A stretch of DNA of 64,000 nt from Providencia alcalifaciens (lineage in GTDB: Bacteria; Pseudomonadota; Gammaproteobacteria; Enterobacterales; Enterobacteriaceae), in NCBI RefSeq assembly GCF_915403165.1, contig NZ_OU659204.1, positions 1,984,001 to 2,048,000 on the forward strand, in the 5' to 3' direction. Under the pieces are notes generated by a model, which was not told where the DNA came from, searched no databases, and saw only the letters and a list, made by a program, of their open reading frames with translations. Shown piece after piece: positions 57,285 to 64,000 of the stretch; positions within the stretch are counted from its first letter, which is position 1; each line of letters starts with the position of its first letter. Position numbers and translations under genes: made by a program.

Positions 57285-57905
57285 TTATTCAAATGGGGTT
57301 GGGTCGCCAGTTCCGACACGGGCGACTACGGGTGTGTCATCAGTAAAATCAATTACCGTGGTTGGTTTTTGCCCGATGTAACCACCGTGGATCACTAAGT
57401 CCACTTGTTTATCCAGTAAATCGCGGATCTCTTCTGGGTCTGATTGGGTAAAATCATCTCCCGGTAAAATTAAACTGGTGGACATGAGTGGCTCACCCAC
57501 AGCTTCCAGTAAATCGCGAGCAATTGGGTTTGATGGCACGCGTAACCCAATGGTTTTACGCTTTTCGTTCATCAAACGACGGGGCACTTCTTTGGTGGCT
57601 TTTAAAATAAATGTGTAGTTACCCGGTGTATTATTTTTGATTAAACGAAAAACAGTGTTATCCACATGGGCATAATTAGACAGTTCGGATAGATCACGGC
57701 ACATCAAGGTAAAATTATGGTTCGCATCCAATTTACGGATACGGCAAATACGTTCTAGGGCATTTTTATCTTCTAAGCGACAACCAATGGCATAACCTGA
57801 ATCGGTCGGGTAGACGACAACCCCGCCTTTATTCAGGATTTCAACGCTTTGGCTAATTAGCCTTGCCTGAGGGTTGTCCGGATGGATATAAAAAAACTGG
57901 CTCAT
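57285..57905 (-). CDS. yciO: YciO, TsaC/YrdC-fold protein
   Basis: A 206-residue YrdC-like protein starting MSQFFYIHPDNPQARLISQ. Conserved features are GGVVVYPTDSGYAIGCRL (the KRxxxK equivalent region and nucleotide pocket), CRDLSELSNYA, PGNYTFILKAT and RKTIGLRVPSNPIARDLLE. Members bind double-stranded RNA and ATP; unlike TsaC its role in tRNA modification is unsettled. It lies downstream of rnm on the same strand with about 220 bp between. Confidence 0.92.
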   Translation of the reverse strand: MSQFFYIHPDNPQARLISQSVEILNKGGVVVYPTDSGYAIGCRLEDKNALERICRIRKLDANHNFTLMCRDLSELSNYAHVDNTVFRLIKNNTPGNYTFILKATKEVPRRLMNEKRKTIGLRVPSNPIARDLLEAVGEPLMSTSLILPGDDFTQSDPEEIRDLLDKQVDLVIHGGYIGQKPTTVIDFTDDTPVVARVGTGDPTPFE

Positions 57906-58124
57906 AGTGACCTCTATAGTTGAGTATCGACAGCATCATCCGGTGAACGACCTAAAAATGGCACTATCTATCTATTCTTACAAAACACAACGGCCACAAT
58001 AATACCTTTATCAAATAATATTGTGACTCAATAAAATAATTTATATACAGGCTATTTTACACCCAAACCGTGATCCATCAACGAATTAGGTCATATTCTT
58101 ACAAACTAGGGGGTTATTCGCCCC

Positions 58125-58991
58125 TCAATTCACTTTATCCCACAGGGTCCAAACGGCTCGATCATCATCAGGGAGCCATAAATTACGCCCTAACTCAATC
58201 CACGAACAAGGGCGATGGAAGTCTGACCCAACAGAAGTTTTCAAATCGGCCTCTTGCGCCAACTCCCCTAAAAATCGCTTCTCATTTGCCGGTTGCTGGC
58301 AATGAGAAATTTCCATCGCATCCCCTTCGCAGGCTTTAAAGTGATCGATCAGGCGTCTTAGCCATTTATTCGATAATTGATATTTTGATGGATGTGCTAG
58401 AACCGCTACACCGCCAGATTGATGAATGGCATCCACAGCTTCTTGGATGCTGCACCACTGCGCTGGCACATAGCCGGTTTTTCCTTTCGCCAGATAGCGC
58501 TTAAACACATTATTGATGGTTTTCTCTTTGCCAATTTTGACAATATACTGCGCAAAATGGGCGCGAGTAACCTGTCCACCGCCCGACATCGCTTGAGCAT
58601 TTTCCCACGCATCCTCAATCCCCGCCTTTTGCAAGCGACGACCTATCTCAATTCCGCGTTCTAAACGGCGTTGTGACTGCTGAGTGAGTAACGTTTCCAT
58701 CGCAGGATGGCTAGGTGAAAAATTCAGCCCAACAATATGAATTTCAATGTTTTCCCACAGGGTAGAAATTTCAACCCCGTTCACTAATGTTAATGGCCGT
58801 GGATTATCAGTAAGATACGCTTTGGCGGCAATTAAGCCATCACAAGTATCATGATCCGTAATTGATAAAATATTCACACCCATTGCTATCGCACGTTCGA
58901 CTAACTCAGCGGGAGGCAATTCTCCATCTGATGCATTCGTATGGCTATGTAAGTCATAGCGAGTCATTATTGGCGTCGAATCTTGCGACAT
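58125..58991 (-). CDS. rnm: RNase AM / 3',5'-nucleoside bisphosphate phosphatase (TrpH, YciV)
   Basis: A 288-residue PHP-domain enzyme. Metal-binding motifs are DLHSHTNASDG at the start, ITDHDTCDG, HIVGLNFSP, AVLAHPSKYQLS and VGSDFHRPCSW, matching E. coli YciV. In E. coli it degrades short RNA and trims 5' ends of 5S and other rRNAs. Divergent from the trp operon, with the trp promoter in the gap. The first ATG is used; an alternative start lies 8 codons in (MTRYDLHS). Confidence 0.93.
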   Translation of the reverse strand: MSQDSTPIMTRYDLHSHTNASDGELPPAELVERAIAMGVNILSITDHDTCDGLIAAKAYLTDNPRPLTLVNGVEISTLWENIEIHIVGLNFSPSHPAMETLLTQQSQRRLERGIEIGRRLQKAGIEDAWENAQAMSGGGQVTRAHFAQYIVKIGKEKTINNVFKRYLAKGKTGYVPAQWCSIQEAVDAIHQSGGVAVLAHPSKYQLSNKWLRRLIDHFKACEGDAMEISHCQQPANEKRFLGELAQEADLKTSVGSDFHRPCSWIELGRNLWLPDDDRAVWTLWDKVN

Positions 58992-59047
58992 AGTGTTACC
59001 TTCTCCCTTTCGACTTAACGAAAATTAAAAATAAATACAAACTGCTA

Positions 59048-59084
59048 TTGACATAAATCACGCGATCCAGTTTACTAGTACGCA
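59048..59084 (+). promoter_or_regulatory. trp promoter and TrpR operator
   Basis: TTGACA (59048-59053) and TTTACT (59071-59076) form -35 and -10 boxes with a 17-bp spacer. The segment 59063-59084 matches the E. coli trp operator at most positions, including the central ACTAGTACGCA half. Tryptophan-bound TrpR should bind here and block initiation. Confidence 0.9.
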
Positions 59085-59158
59085 AGATTGATTGTATTCA
59101 AAAGAATTTAGTATTCAAAAGCATTTAAAACTTAATTTGTTTATCCAGTGAGGCATGT

Positions 59159-59230
59159 ATGACTGTTTTCAATTTATCAAATCGTTGGTGGCGCGACTTC
59201 CCAAATTGGGCGGAAGCCGCACGCGCATAA
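59159..59230 (+). CDS. trpL: trp leader peptide
   Basis: A 23-codon leader with tandem Trp codons at positions 10-11 and a third at 17 (NRWWRDFPNWAEAA). A GTGAGG ribosome site lies 5-6 bases upstream. An overlapping ATG four bases earlier reads a different peptide without Trp and is not the leader. Ribosome stalling at the Trp codons when charged tRNA-Trp is scarce would allow the antiterminator to form. Confidence 0.92.
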   Translation: MTVFNLSNRWWRDFPNWAEAARA

Positions 59231-59251
59231 ATTGTTAATGCCTCAGTGCCG

Positions 59252-59280
59252 AACCCGCCCTCAACCAGCGGGTTTTTTTA
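59252..59280 (+). terminator. trp attenuator terminator
   Basis: AACCCGC (59252-59258) pairs with GCGGGTT (59268-59274) and is followed by seven Ts. It is the terminator half of attenuation, 22 bp after trpL and 28 bp before trpE. Confidence 0.9.
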
Positions 59281-59307
59281 CGTCTAAAATTAGCTTAAGG
59301 CAGCAAA

Positions 59308-60882
59308 ATGAACAAACAAAACACCACATTAGCACATTTTAATCATCTGGATAGCCCAATTAACTATCAACCGGATCCTACGTTGTTATTTAATCACCTG
59401 TGCCAGAATAAAGCCGCTACCATGCTGTTAGAATCGGCTGAAGTCAACAACAAAGCCAATTTACAAAGCCTATTAATCATCGACAGCGCATTACGTATCC
59501 GTGCCTTTGGTCAACGGGTTGAAATTGAAGCGTTAACTGAAAATGGCCAAGCCCTATTACCTTTAATTAATGCGCAATTAGCAGAGAAAGCGATTTCTCG
59601 CGATTTAACCACAAACCATCTGACCGTCATCTTTGCACAACCAGAAAGCCAATTAGATGAAGATAGCCGTTTAAAAAGCGCATCTTGTTTAGATGTATTA
59701 CGCGCATTGCCAGCACTTGCACAAGCCCACTTCCCGAGACCCGAAATCCTGTTTATGGGCGGTTTATTTGCCTATGACTTAGTGGCAAATTTTGAAGCAT
59801 TACCGGAAGTGACTGCCACAAACCAATGCCCTGATTTCTGTTTTTTTGTCGCAGAACACTATTTAGTGATCGATCATCAGAACCAAGCCGCACGCTTAAA
59901 AAGCCTGTTATTTACCGCAGATACCCACATCGTTGCACAAGTACAGCAGCATCATAGCGAAATTATCGTCGCGTGCCGTCCTTACTTACCGGCATTACCT
60001 CTGGGTGAACAAGGCAACTTCAGCGTTACTATCAATAAAAACGATGAAGAATATGGCCATGTCGTCAATACCTTAAAAGAAGCCATCTACCGCGGTGATA
60101 TTTTCCAAGTCGTCCCGTCACGCAAATTCAGTATGCCATGTGCTCAACCGCTGATTGCCTATCAAAAACTTAAGGCGCAAAACCCAAGCCCGTACATGTT
60201 CTATATGCAAGACAACGATTTCACCCTGTTTGGCGCTTCGCCTGAAAGCGCATTGAAATACAACAAACAAACTCGTGTGGTTGAAATCTACCCAATTGCA
60301 GGTACTCGTCCTCGTGGACGCAATGCGCAAGGAAATATCGACTTAGATTTAGATAGCCGCATTGAATTAGCCATGCGTACCGATGAAAAAGAGCTGGCAG
60401 AACACATTATGTTGGTGGACTTAGCCCGTAATGATTTAGCGCGAATTTGTGAAGCTGGTAGCCGCTATGTTGCCAATCTGACCAAAGTTGACCGTTACTC
60501 TTTTGTGATGCACTTAGTTTCCCACGTTGTTGGCACTTTACGCAGCGACTTAGATGTTTTCCATGCTTATCAAGCGTGTATGAATATGGGGACATTAACA
60601 GGCGCGCCAAAAGTCAAAGCGATGCAACTGATCGCGGAATGCGAAAAAGAACGCAGAGGCTCCTACGGCGGCGCAGTGGGTTACTTTAATGGTAAAGGGG
60701 ATTTTGATACCTGCATCGTTATTCGTTCCGCGTATGTCGAAAACGGCATTGCCACCGTTCAAGCTGGCGGCGGCGTTGTCCTCGACTCTTCTCCACAAGG
60801 TGAAGCCGACGAAACTCGTAATAAAGCCCGCGCAGTGATCCGCGCCATTGCCCAAGCCCACCAAGTTGAGGAGTTATTTTAA
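59308..60882 (+). CDS. trpE: anthranilate synthase component I
   Basis: A 524-residue chorismate-using subunit. The feedback site LLESAE is near residue 41. The catalytic domain carries [45 protein letters not shown] and [16 protein letters not shown], all diagnostic. Together with TrpG it makes anthranilate from chorismate and glutamine. Its stop overlaps the trpG ATG by one base, which couples their translation. Confidence 0.96.
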   Translation: MNKQNTTLAHFNHLDSPINYQPDPTLLFNHLCQNKAATMLLESAEVNNKANLQSLLIIDSALRIRAFGQRVEIEALTENGQALLPLINAQLAEKAISRDLTTNHLTVIFAQPESQLDEDSRLKSASCLDVLRALPALAQAHFPRPEILFMGGLFAYDLVANFEALPEVTATNQCPDFCFFVAEHYLVIDHQNQAARLKSLLFTADTHIVAQVQQHHSEIIVACRPYLPALPLGEQGNFSVTINKNDEEYGHVVNTLKEAIYRGDIFQVVPSRKFSMPCAQPLIAYQKLKAQNPSPYMFYMQDNDFTLFGASPESALKYNKQTRVVEIYPIAGTRPRGRNAQGNIDLDLDSRIELAMRTDEKELAEHIMLVDLARNDLARICEAGSRYVANLTKVDRYSFVMHLVSHVVGTLRSDLDVFHAYQACMNMGTLTGAPKVKAMQLIAECEKERRGSYGGAVGYFNGKGDFDTCIVIRSAYVENGIATVQAGGGVVLDSSPQGEADETRNKARAVIRAIAQAHQVEELF

Positions 60883-61490
60883 TGGCTAATATCTTACTAC
60901 TCGATAACGTCGACTCCTTCACTTACAACCTGGTCGACCAATTACGCGCCAGCGGTCATCATGTGGTGATCTACCGCAACACCGTTACTGCGGCACATGT
61001 TTTATCCGTATTGAATCAGCTCGATGATGCAATTTTAGTCCTTTCACCGGGTCCAGGAAAACCCAGTGATGCGGGCTGTATGCCGGAAGTACTTAAATCG
61101 GTAATAGGCACCATTCCAGTGATTGGTATCTGCTTAGGGCATCAAGCCATTGTTGAAGCTTATGGCGGAACAGTTTCCCCTGCGGGTGAAATTTTACACG
61201 GTAAAGCATCAATGGCGACCCACGATGAGCAAGCCATGTTTGCAGGCTTAGAAAACCCTATATCAGTGGCTCGCTATCACTCTTTAGTGGGTAGCCAAAT
61301 CCCTGAATCATTAACCATTTGCGCACAATCCAATGGCATGGTCATGGCGGTACGCAATGATGAACAGCGAGTGTGTGGATTCCAGTTTCACCCCGAATCC
61401 ATCTTAACCACCCAAGGAAAATTGTTGTTAGAAAATACGGTGGCATGGGCGCTTTCTTCCCCCAACAAAACAACATCACATTCGCACTAA
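60882..61490 (+). CDS. trpG: anthranilate synthase component II (glutamine amidotransferase)
   Basis: A 202-residue class I amidotransferase. The nucleophile Cys is in [15 protein letters not shown] and the His-Glu pair in [12 protein letters not shown]. It supplies ammonia to TrpE. It ends after about 200 residues and is followed by a separate trpD, as in Serratia and Yersinia, unlike the fused TrpGD of E. coli. Confidence 0.96.
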   Translation: MANILLLDNVDSFTYNLVDQLRASGHHVVIYRNTVTAAHVLSVLNQLDDAILVLSPGPGKPSDAGCMPEVLKSVIGTIPVIGICLGHQAIVEAYGGTVSPAGEILHGKASMATHDEQAMFAGLENPISVARYHSLVGSQIPESLTICAQSNGMVMAVRNDEQRVCGFQFHPESILTTQGKLLLENTVAWALSSPNKTTSHSH

Positions 61491-61510
61491 TGGGACACAG
61501 AGAGCCAATC

Positions 61511-62512
61511 ATGCAAAACATTTACGATAAATTATTTAAGGCGCAAGCGTTAACTCAGCAAGAGAGCCAATATTTATTTAACGCCATTATTCAAGGTGAA
61601 CTCACAGAGCCCCAACTAGCCGCCGTCTTAATCAGCATGAAAATGCGTGGCGAACAACCACAAGAAATTGCAGGTGCTGCACTAGCATGCTTAGAAAATG
61701 CCCAACCTTTCCCACGCCCTGACTATCAATTCAGTGATATTGTCGGCACAGGAGGAGACGGTGCGAACAGTATTAATATTTCGACCGCCAGCGCGTTTGT
61801 CGCGGCAGAATGCGGGATCAAAGTCGCGAAACACGGCAATCGCAGCGTTTCCAGTCGCTCAGGTTCATCGGATCTGCTCGCCGCCTTTGGCATTGCCTTA
61901 GATTTAAGCGCTCAAAGTGCCCGTGATGCATTAGACGAATTAGGCTTATGTTTCTTATTTGCCCCGCAATATCACAGTGGATTCCGCCATGCCGCGCCTG
62001 TACGTAGCCAATTAAAAACCCGTACTTTATTTAATGTACTGGGCCCATTAATTAACCCAGCGCGCCCACCGTTAGCCTTAGTGGGCGTGTATCAAGATTC
62101 ATTGGTTGAACCGGTCGCAAAAACCATGCAAATGCTTGGGTTTACCCGCGCGGCTGTGGTACATAGTGGAGGGATGGATGAAGTTTCACTTCATGCACCA
62201 ACCCATGTTGCCGAATTAAAAAATGGGGAAGTTCAACAATATACTCTAACGGCTGAAGATTTTGGCTTAGCACCTTATCAACTGAAAGATTTGGAAGGCG
62301 GTACCCCAGATGAAAACCGTTTTCTACTGACACAATTATTACAAGGTCATGGTCAAGCGGCTCATGAGGCGGCTGTCGCCGCAAATGTCGCCATGTTATT
62401 ACGCATTAATGGTTACGAAGATTTAAAAGAAAACAGCGAGCACGCACTCAGTATTATTCGTAGCGGCAAAGCATTTGGCCGCGTTCTGGCACTAGCTGCA
62501 AGGGAGCACTAA
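61511..62512 (+). CDS. trpD: anthranilate phosphoribosyltransferase
   Basis: A 333-residue enzyme adding phosphoribose to anthranilate. The PRPP loop is [17 protein letters not shown], then [17 protein letters not shown] and [14 protein letters not shown]. The chosen ATG ([10 protein letters not shown]) starts the alpha domain and lies 21 bases after trpG; an ATG overlapping the trpG stop at 61490 is also in frame and would add seven residues. Confidence 0.95.
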   Translation: MQNIYDKLFKAQALTQQESQYLFNAIIQGELTEPQLAAVLISMKMRGEQPQEIAGAALACLENAQPFPRPDYQFSDIVGTGGDGANSINISTASAFVAAECGIKVAKHGNRSVSSRSGSSDLLAAFGIALDLSAQSARDALDELGLCFLFAPQYHSGFRHAAPVRSQLKTRTLFNVLGPLINPARPPLALVGVYQDSLVEPVAKTMQMLGFTRAAVVHSGGMDEVSLHAPTHVAELKNGEVQQYTLTAEDFGLAPYQLKDLEGGTPDENRFLLTQLLQGHGQAAHEAAVAANVAMLLRINGYEDLKENSEHALSIIRSGKAFGRVLALAAREH

Positions 62513-62513
62513 G

Positions 62514-63890
62514 ATGAAAGGCACTGTATTACAAAAGATTGTGGATGATAAATTTGCCTATTTAGTGGAGCGCAAACAGCGTCAACCACTGGCAAGTTTT
62601 CAATCAAAAGTGCAACCTGCGCAACGAAATTTCTACTCAGCTCTACAAGCTAAGCGCCCAGTGTTTATTTTAGAGTGCAAAAAAGCCTCTCCATCGAAGG
62701 GGCTTATCCGTGAAGATTTCGATCCTGCGGTGATTGCAGGCTTGTATGCCCCTTATGCTTCTGCGATTTCAGTTTTGACTGATGAAAAATATTTCCAAGG
62801 CAAAATGGATTATCTGACCATCGTCAGCAACACCGTGAAACAGCCTGTTCTGTGCAAAGATTTTATCGTTGACCCTTATCAGATTTACCTTGCTCGCTAT
62901 TACCAAGCGGATGCCATTTTACTCATGCTGTCCGTATTAAATGATGAACAATATCTTACCCTTGCCGATGTTGCACACCAACTGAACATGGGCGTACTCA
63001 CTGAGGTGAGCAACGACGAAGAGCTGGAACGTGCCATAACATTGAAAGCCAAAGTGGTTGGGATCAACAACCGCGACCTGCGTGATATGTCCATCGATTT
63101 AAATCGTACGCGTCAGCTTGCTCCGCGTTTACCGGCAGGAACCGTGGTCATCAGCGAGTCAGGCATTCTTCAACATCAACATATTCAAAGCCTTGCGGAT
63201 GTAGCTAACGGCTTCTTAATTGGTAGCGCCCTGATGGAGCAAGCGGACTTACCTCAAGCACTGCGTAACCTGCTGATTGGTGAGCATAAAGTGTGTGGAT
63301 TAACCCGTGAGCACGATGCTAAAGCCGCATTTACCGCAGGAGCCAATTTTGGTGGACTGATTTTTGCTGAAAAATCTCCTCGTAAAGTGACACTGTCACA
63401 GGCAAGGCAAATTATTCATGCTGCGCCGCTTAAATTTGTGGGAGTTTTCCGTAATCAATCCGTAGATTTTGTAGCGCATATTGCCCAACAATTGGCGTTG
63501 CATGCGGTTCAGCTACACGGTGATGAAGATAATACTTACATGGCACAATTACGTGAAATGTTGCCAGCACACTGCCATATTTGGAAAGCGCTGAATATGG
63601 CTGATAGCCAAATCGCCGATTATGACCCTGCGTTAATTGATTTGCTGCTATTAGATAACGGTGCTGGCGGTACAGGAAAAACCTTTGATTGGTCATCAAT
63701 ACCAACAAATAGTGGCCACAAACTGATGGTGGCTGGCGGACTTAGCCCTGAAAACTGCCAACAAGCCGCCCAACTCGTCTGCAATGGGCTTGATTTTAAC
63801 TCTGGCATTGAAGTCGAACCGGGTATTAAATCCGAACAAAAATTAAACCAAGTCTTTGATGCATTGAAATCAGCCCGTATGGCGATTTAG
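62514..63890 (+). CDS. trpCF: bifunctional indole-3-glycerol-phosphate synthase / phosphoribosylanthranilate isomerase
   Basis: A 458-residue fusion. The TrpC barrel (1-255) has FILECKKASPSKGLI, VLCKDFIVDPYQIYLARY and GINNRDLRDM. The TrpF barrel (256-458) begins VCGLTREHDAKAAFTAGA with its catalytic Cys and ends with LLLDNGAGGTGKTFDW (catalytic Asp) and VAGGLSPENCQQA. The fusion is the normal enterobacterial state. ATG follows the trpD stop by one base. Confidence 0.96.
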   Translation: MKGTVLQKIVDDKFAYLVERKQRQPLASFQSKVQPAQRNFYSALQAKRPVFILECKKASPSKGLIREDFDPAVIAGLYAPYASAISVLTDEKYFQGKMDYLTIVSNTVKQPVLCKDFIVDPYQIYLARYYQADAILLMLSVLNDEQYLTLADVAHQLNMGVLTEVSNDEELERAITLKAKVVGINNRDLRDMSIDLNRTRQLAPRLPAGTVVISESGILQHQHIQSLADVANGFLIGSALMEQADLPQALRNLLIGEHKVCGLTREHDAKAAFTAGANFGGLIFAEKSPRKVTLSQARQIIHAAPLKFVGVFRNQSVDFVAHIAQQLALHAVQLHGDEDNTYMAQLREMLPAHCHIWKALNMADSQIADYDPALIDLLLLDNGAGGTGKTFDWSSIPTNSGHKLMVAGGLSPENCQQAAQLVCNGLDFNSGIEVEPGIKSEQKLNQVFDALKSARMAI

Positions 63891-63943
63891 CACAAAGCCA
63901 TATCAATCATACTGAACATATAAACTTAAAATGGATAATAAAT

Positions 63944-64000
63944 AATGAGCAAATTAGACCCCTATTTCGGTGAGTTTGGTGGGCAATATGTCCCAGAAAT
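63944..64000 (+). CDS. trpB: tryptophan synthase beta subunit, N-terminal part (continues beyond window)
   Basis: Nineteen codons are visible, MSKLDPYFGEFGGQYVPE followed by the first bases of the next codon, the invariant start of TrpB. It lies 53 bp after trpCF, without a terminator between, so it is the next gene of the operon. The rest, and presumably trpA, is outside the window. Confidence 0.93.

Noticed and set aside
61373..61510. Extended N-terminus for trpD inside trpG
   Set aside because: The extra residues overlap trpG in another frame and do not resemble TrpD; the ATG at 61511 starts the family alignment.

Overview
The window is chromosomal DNA from an enterobacterium of the Morganellaceae, most likely Providencia. 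The evidence is an AT-rich base composition, proteins close to but clearly diverged from E. coli K-12 orthologues, separate trpG and trpD genes, a fused trpCF, and long blocks in E. coli gene order. The genus is inferred from gene content; the species cannot be read from the sequence.

The left part (1-25 kb) is the replication terminus. At 3930-3957 there is a 28-bp site matching the gamma-proteobacterial dif site for XerC/XerD. Two Ter sites for the replication-arrest protein Tus lie at 14.63 kb, in front of tus itself, and at 21.39 kb. Both point the same way and would stop forks that have already passed dif. Four KOPS-type octamers noticed by eye all point toward dif. Around dif is the accessory part of the window: a LysR gene end, a TauE/SafE permease, a three-gene operon (ABM-fold protein, ACT-like protein, ArsR regulator), a CARB-like class A beta-lactamase about 110 bp from dif, a broken PAAR (type VI secretion tip) gene, and a second, degenerate dif-like site with a matching flank about 850 bp from the first.

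4.9-33 kb is mostly core genome: roxA, a MuiA-family gene, ydfG, ynfB, bioD2, mlc, ynfL-ynfM, a chitin-type lytic polysaccharide monooxygenase of the CBP21 kind, tus, fumC, manA, ydgA, add, a YfeH-type transporter, ydgJ, ydgK, the rsxABCDGE electron-transport operon ending in nth, and rnb. rsxC carries a six-unit tandem repeat. From nth to rnb the order jumps between two segments that are far apart in E. coli.

33-64 kb follows the E. coli osmB-to-trp block: osmB, yciH-pyrF-lapB-lapA, pgpB, ribA, acnA, cysB, topA, yciN, sohB, yciK, btuR, rluB, yciO, rnm and the trp operon. Insertions relative to that order are hemB, an unknown 149-aa gene, an M13 peptidase, a phosphoethanolamine-transferase-like sulfatase-fold protein, sodC and an unknown lipoprotein. 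Four ERIC-type repeats flank sodC; one supplies its last codons and stop. The window ends just inside trpB, after a complete trp promoter/operator, leader peptide and attenuator.

No rRNA, tRNA, CRISPR array, transposase or prophage gene was seen.
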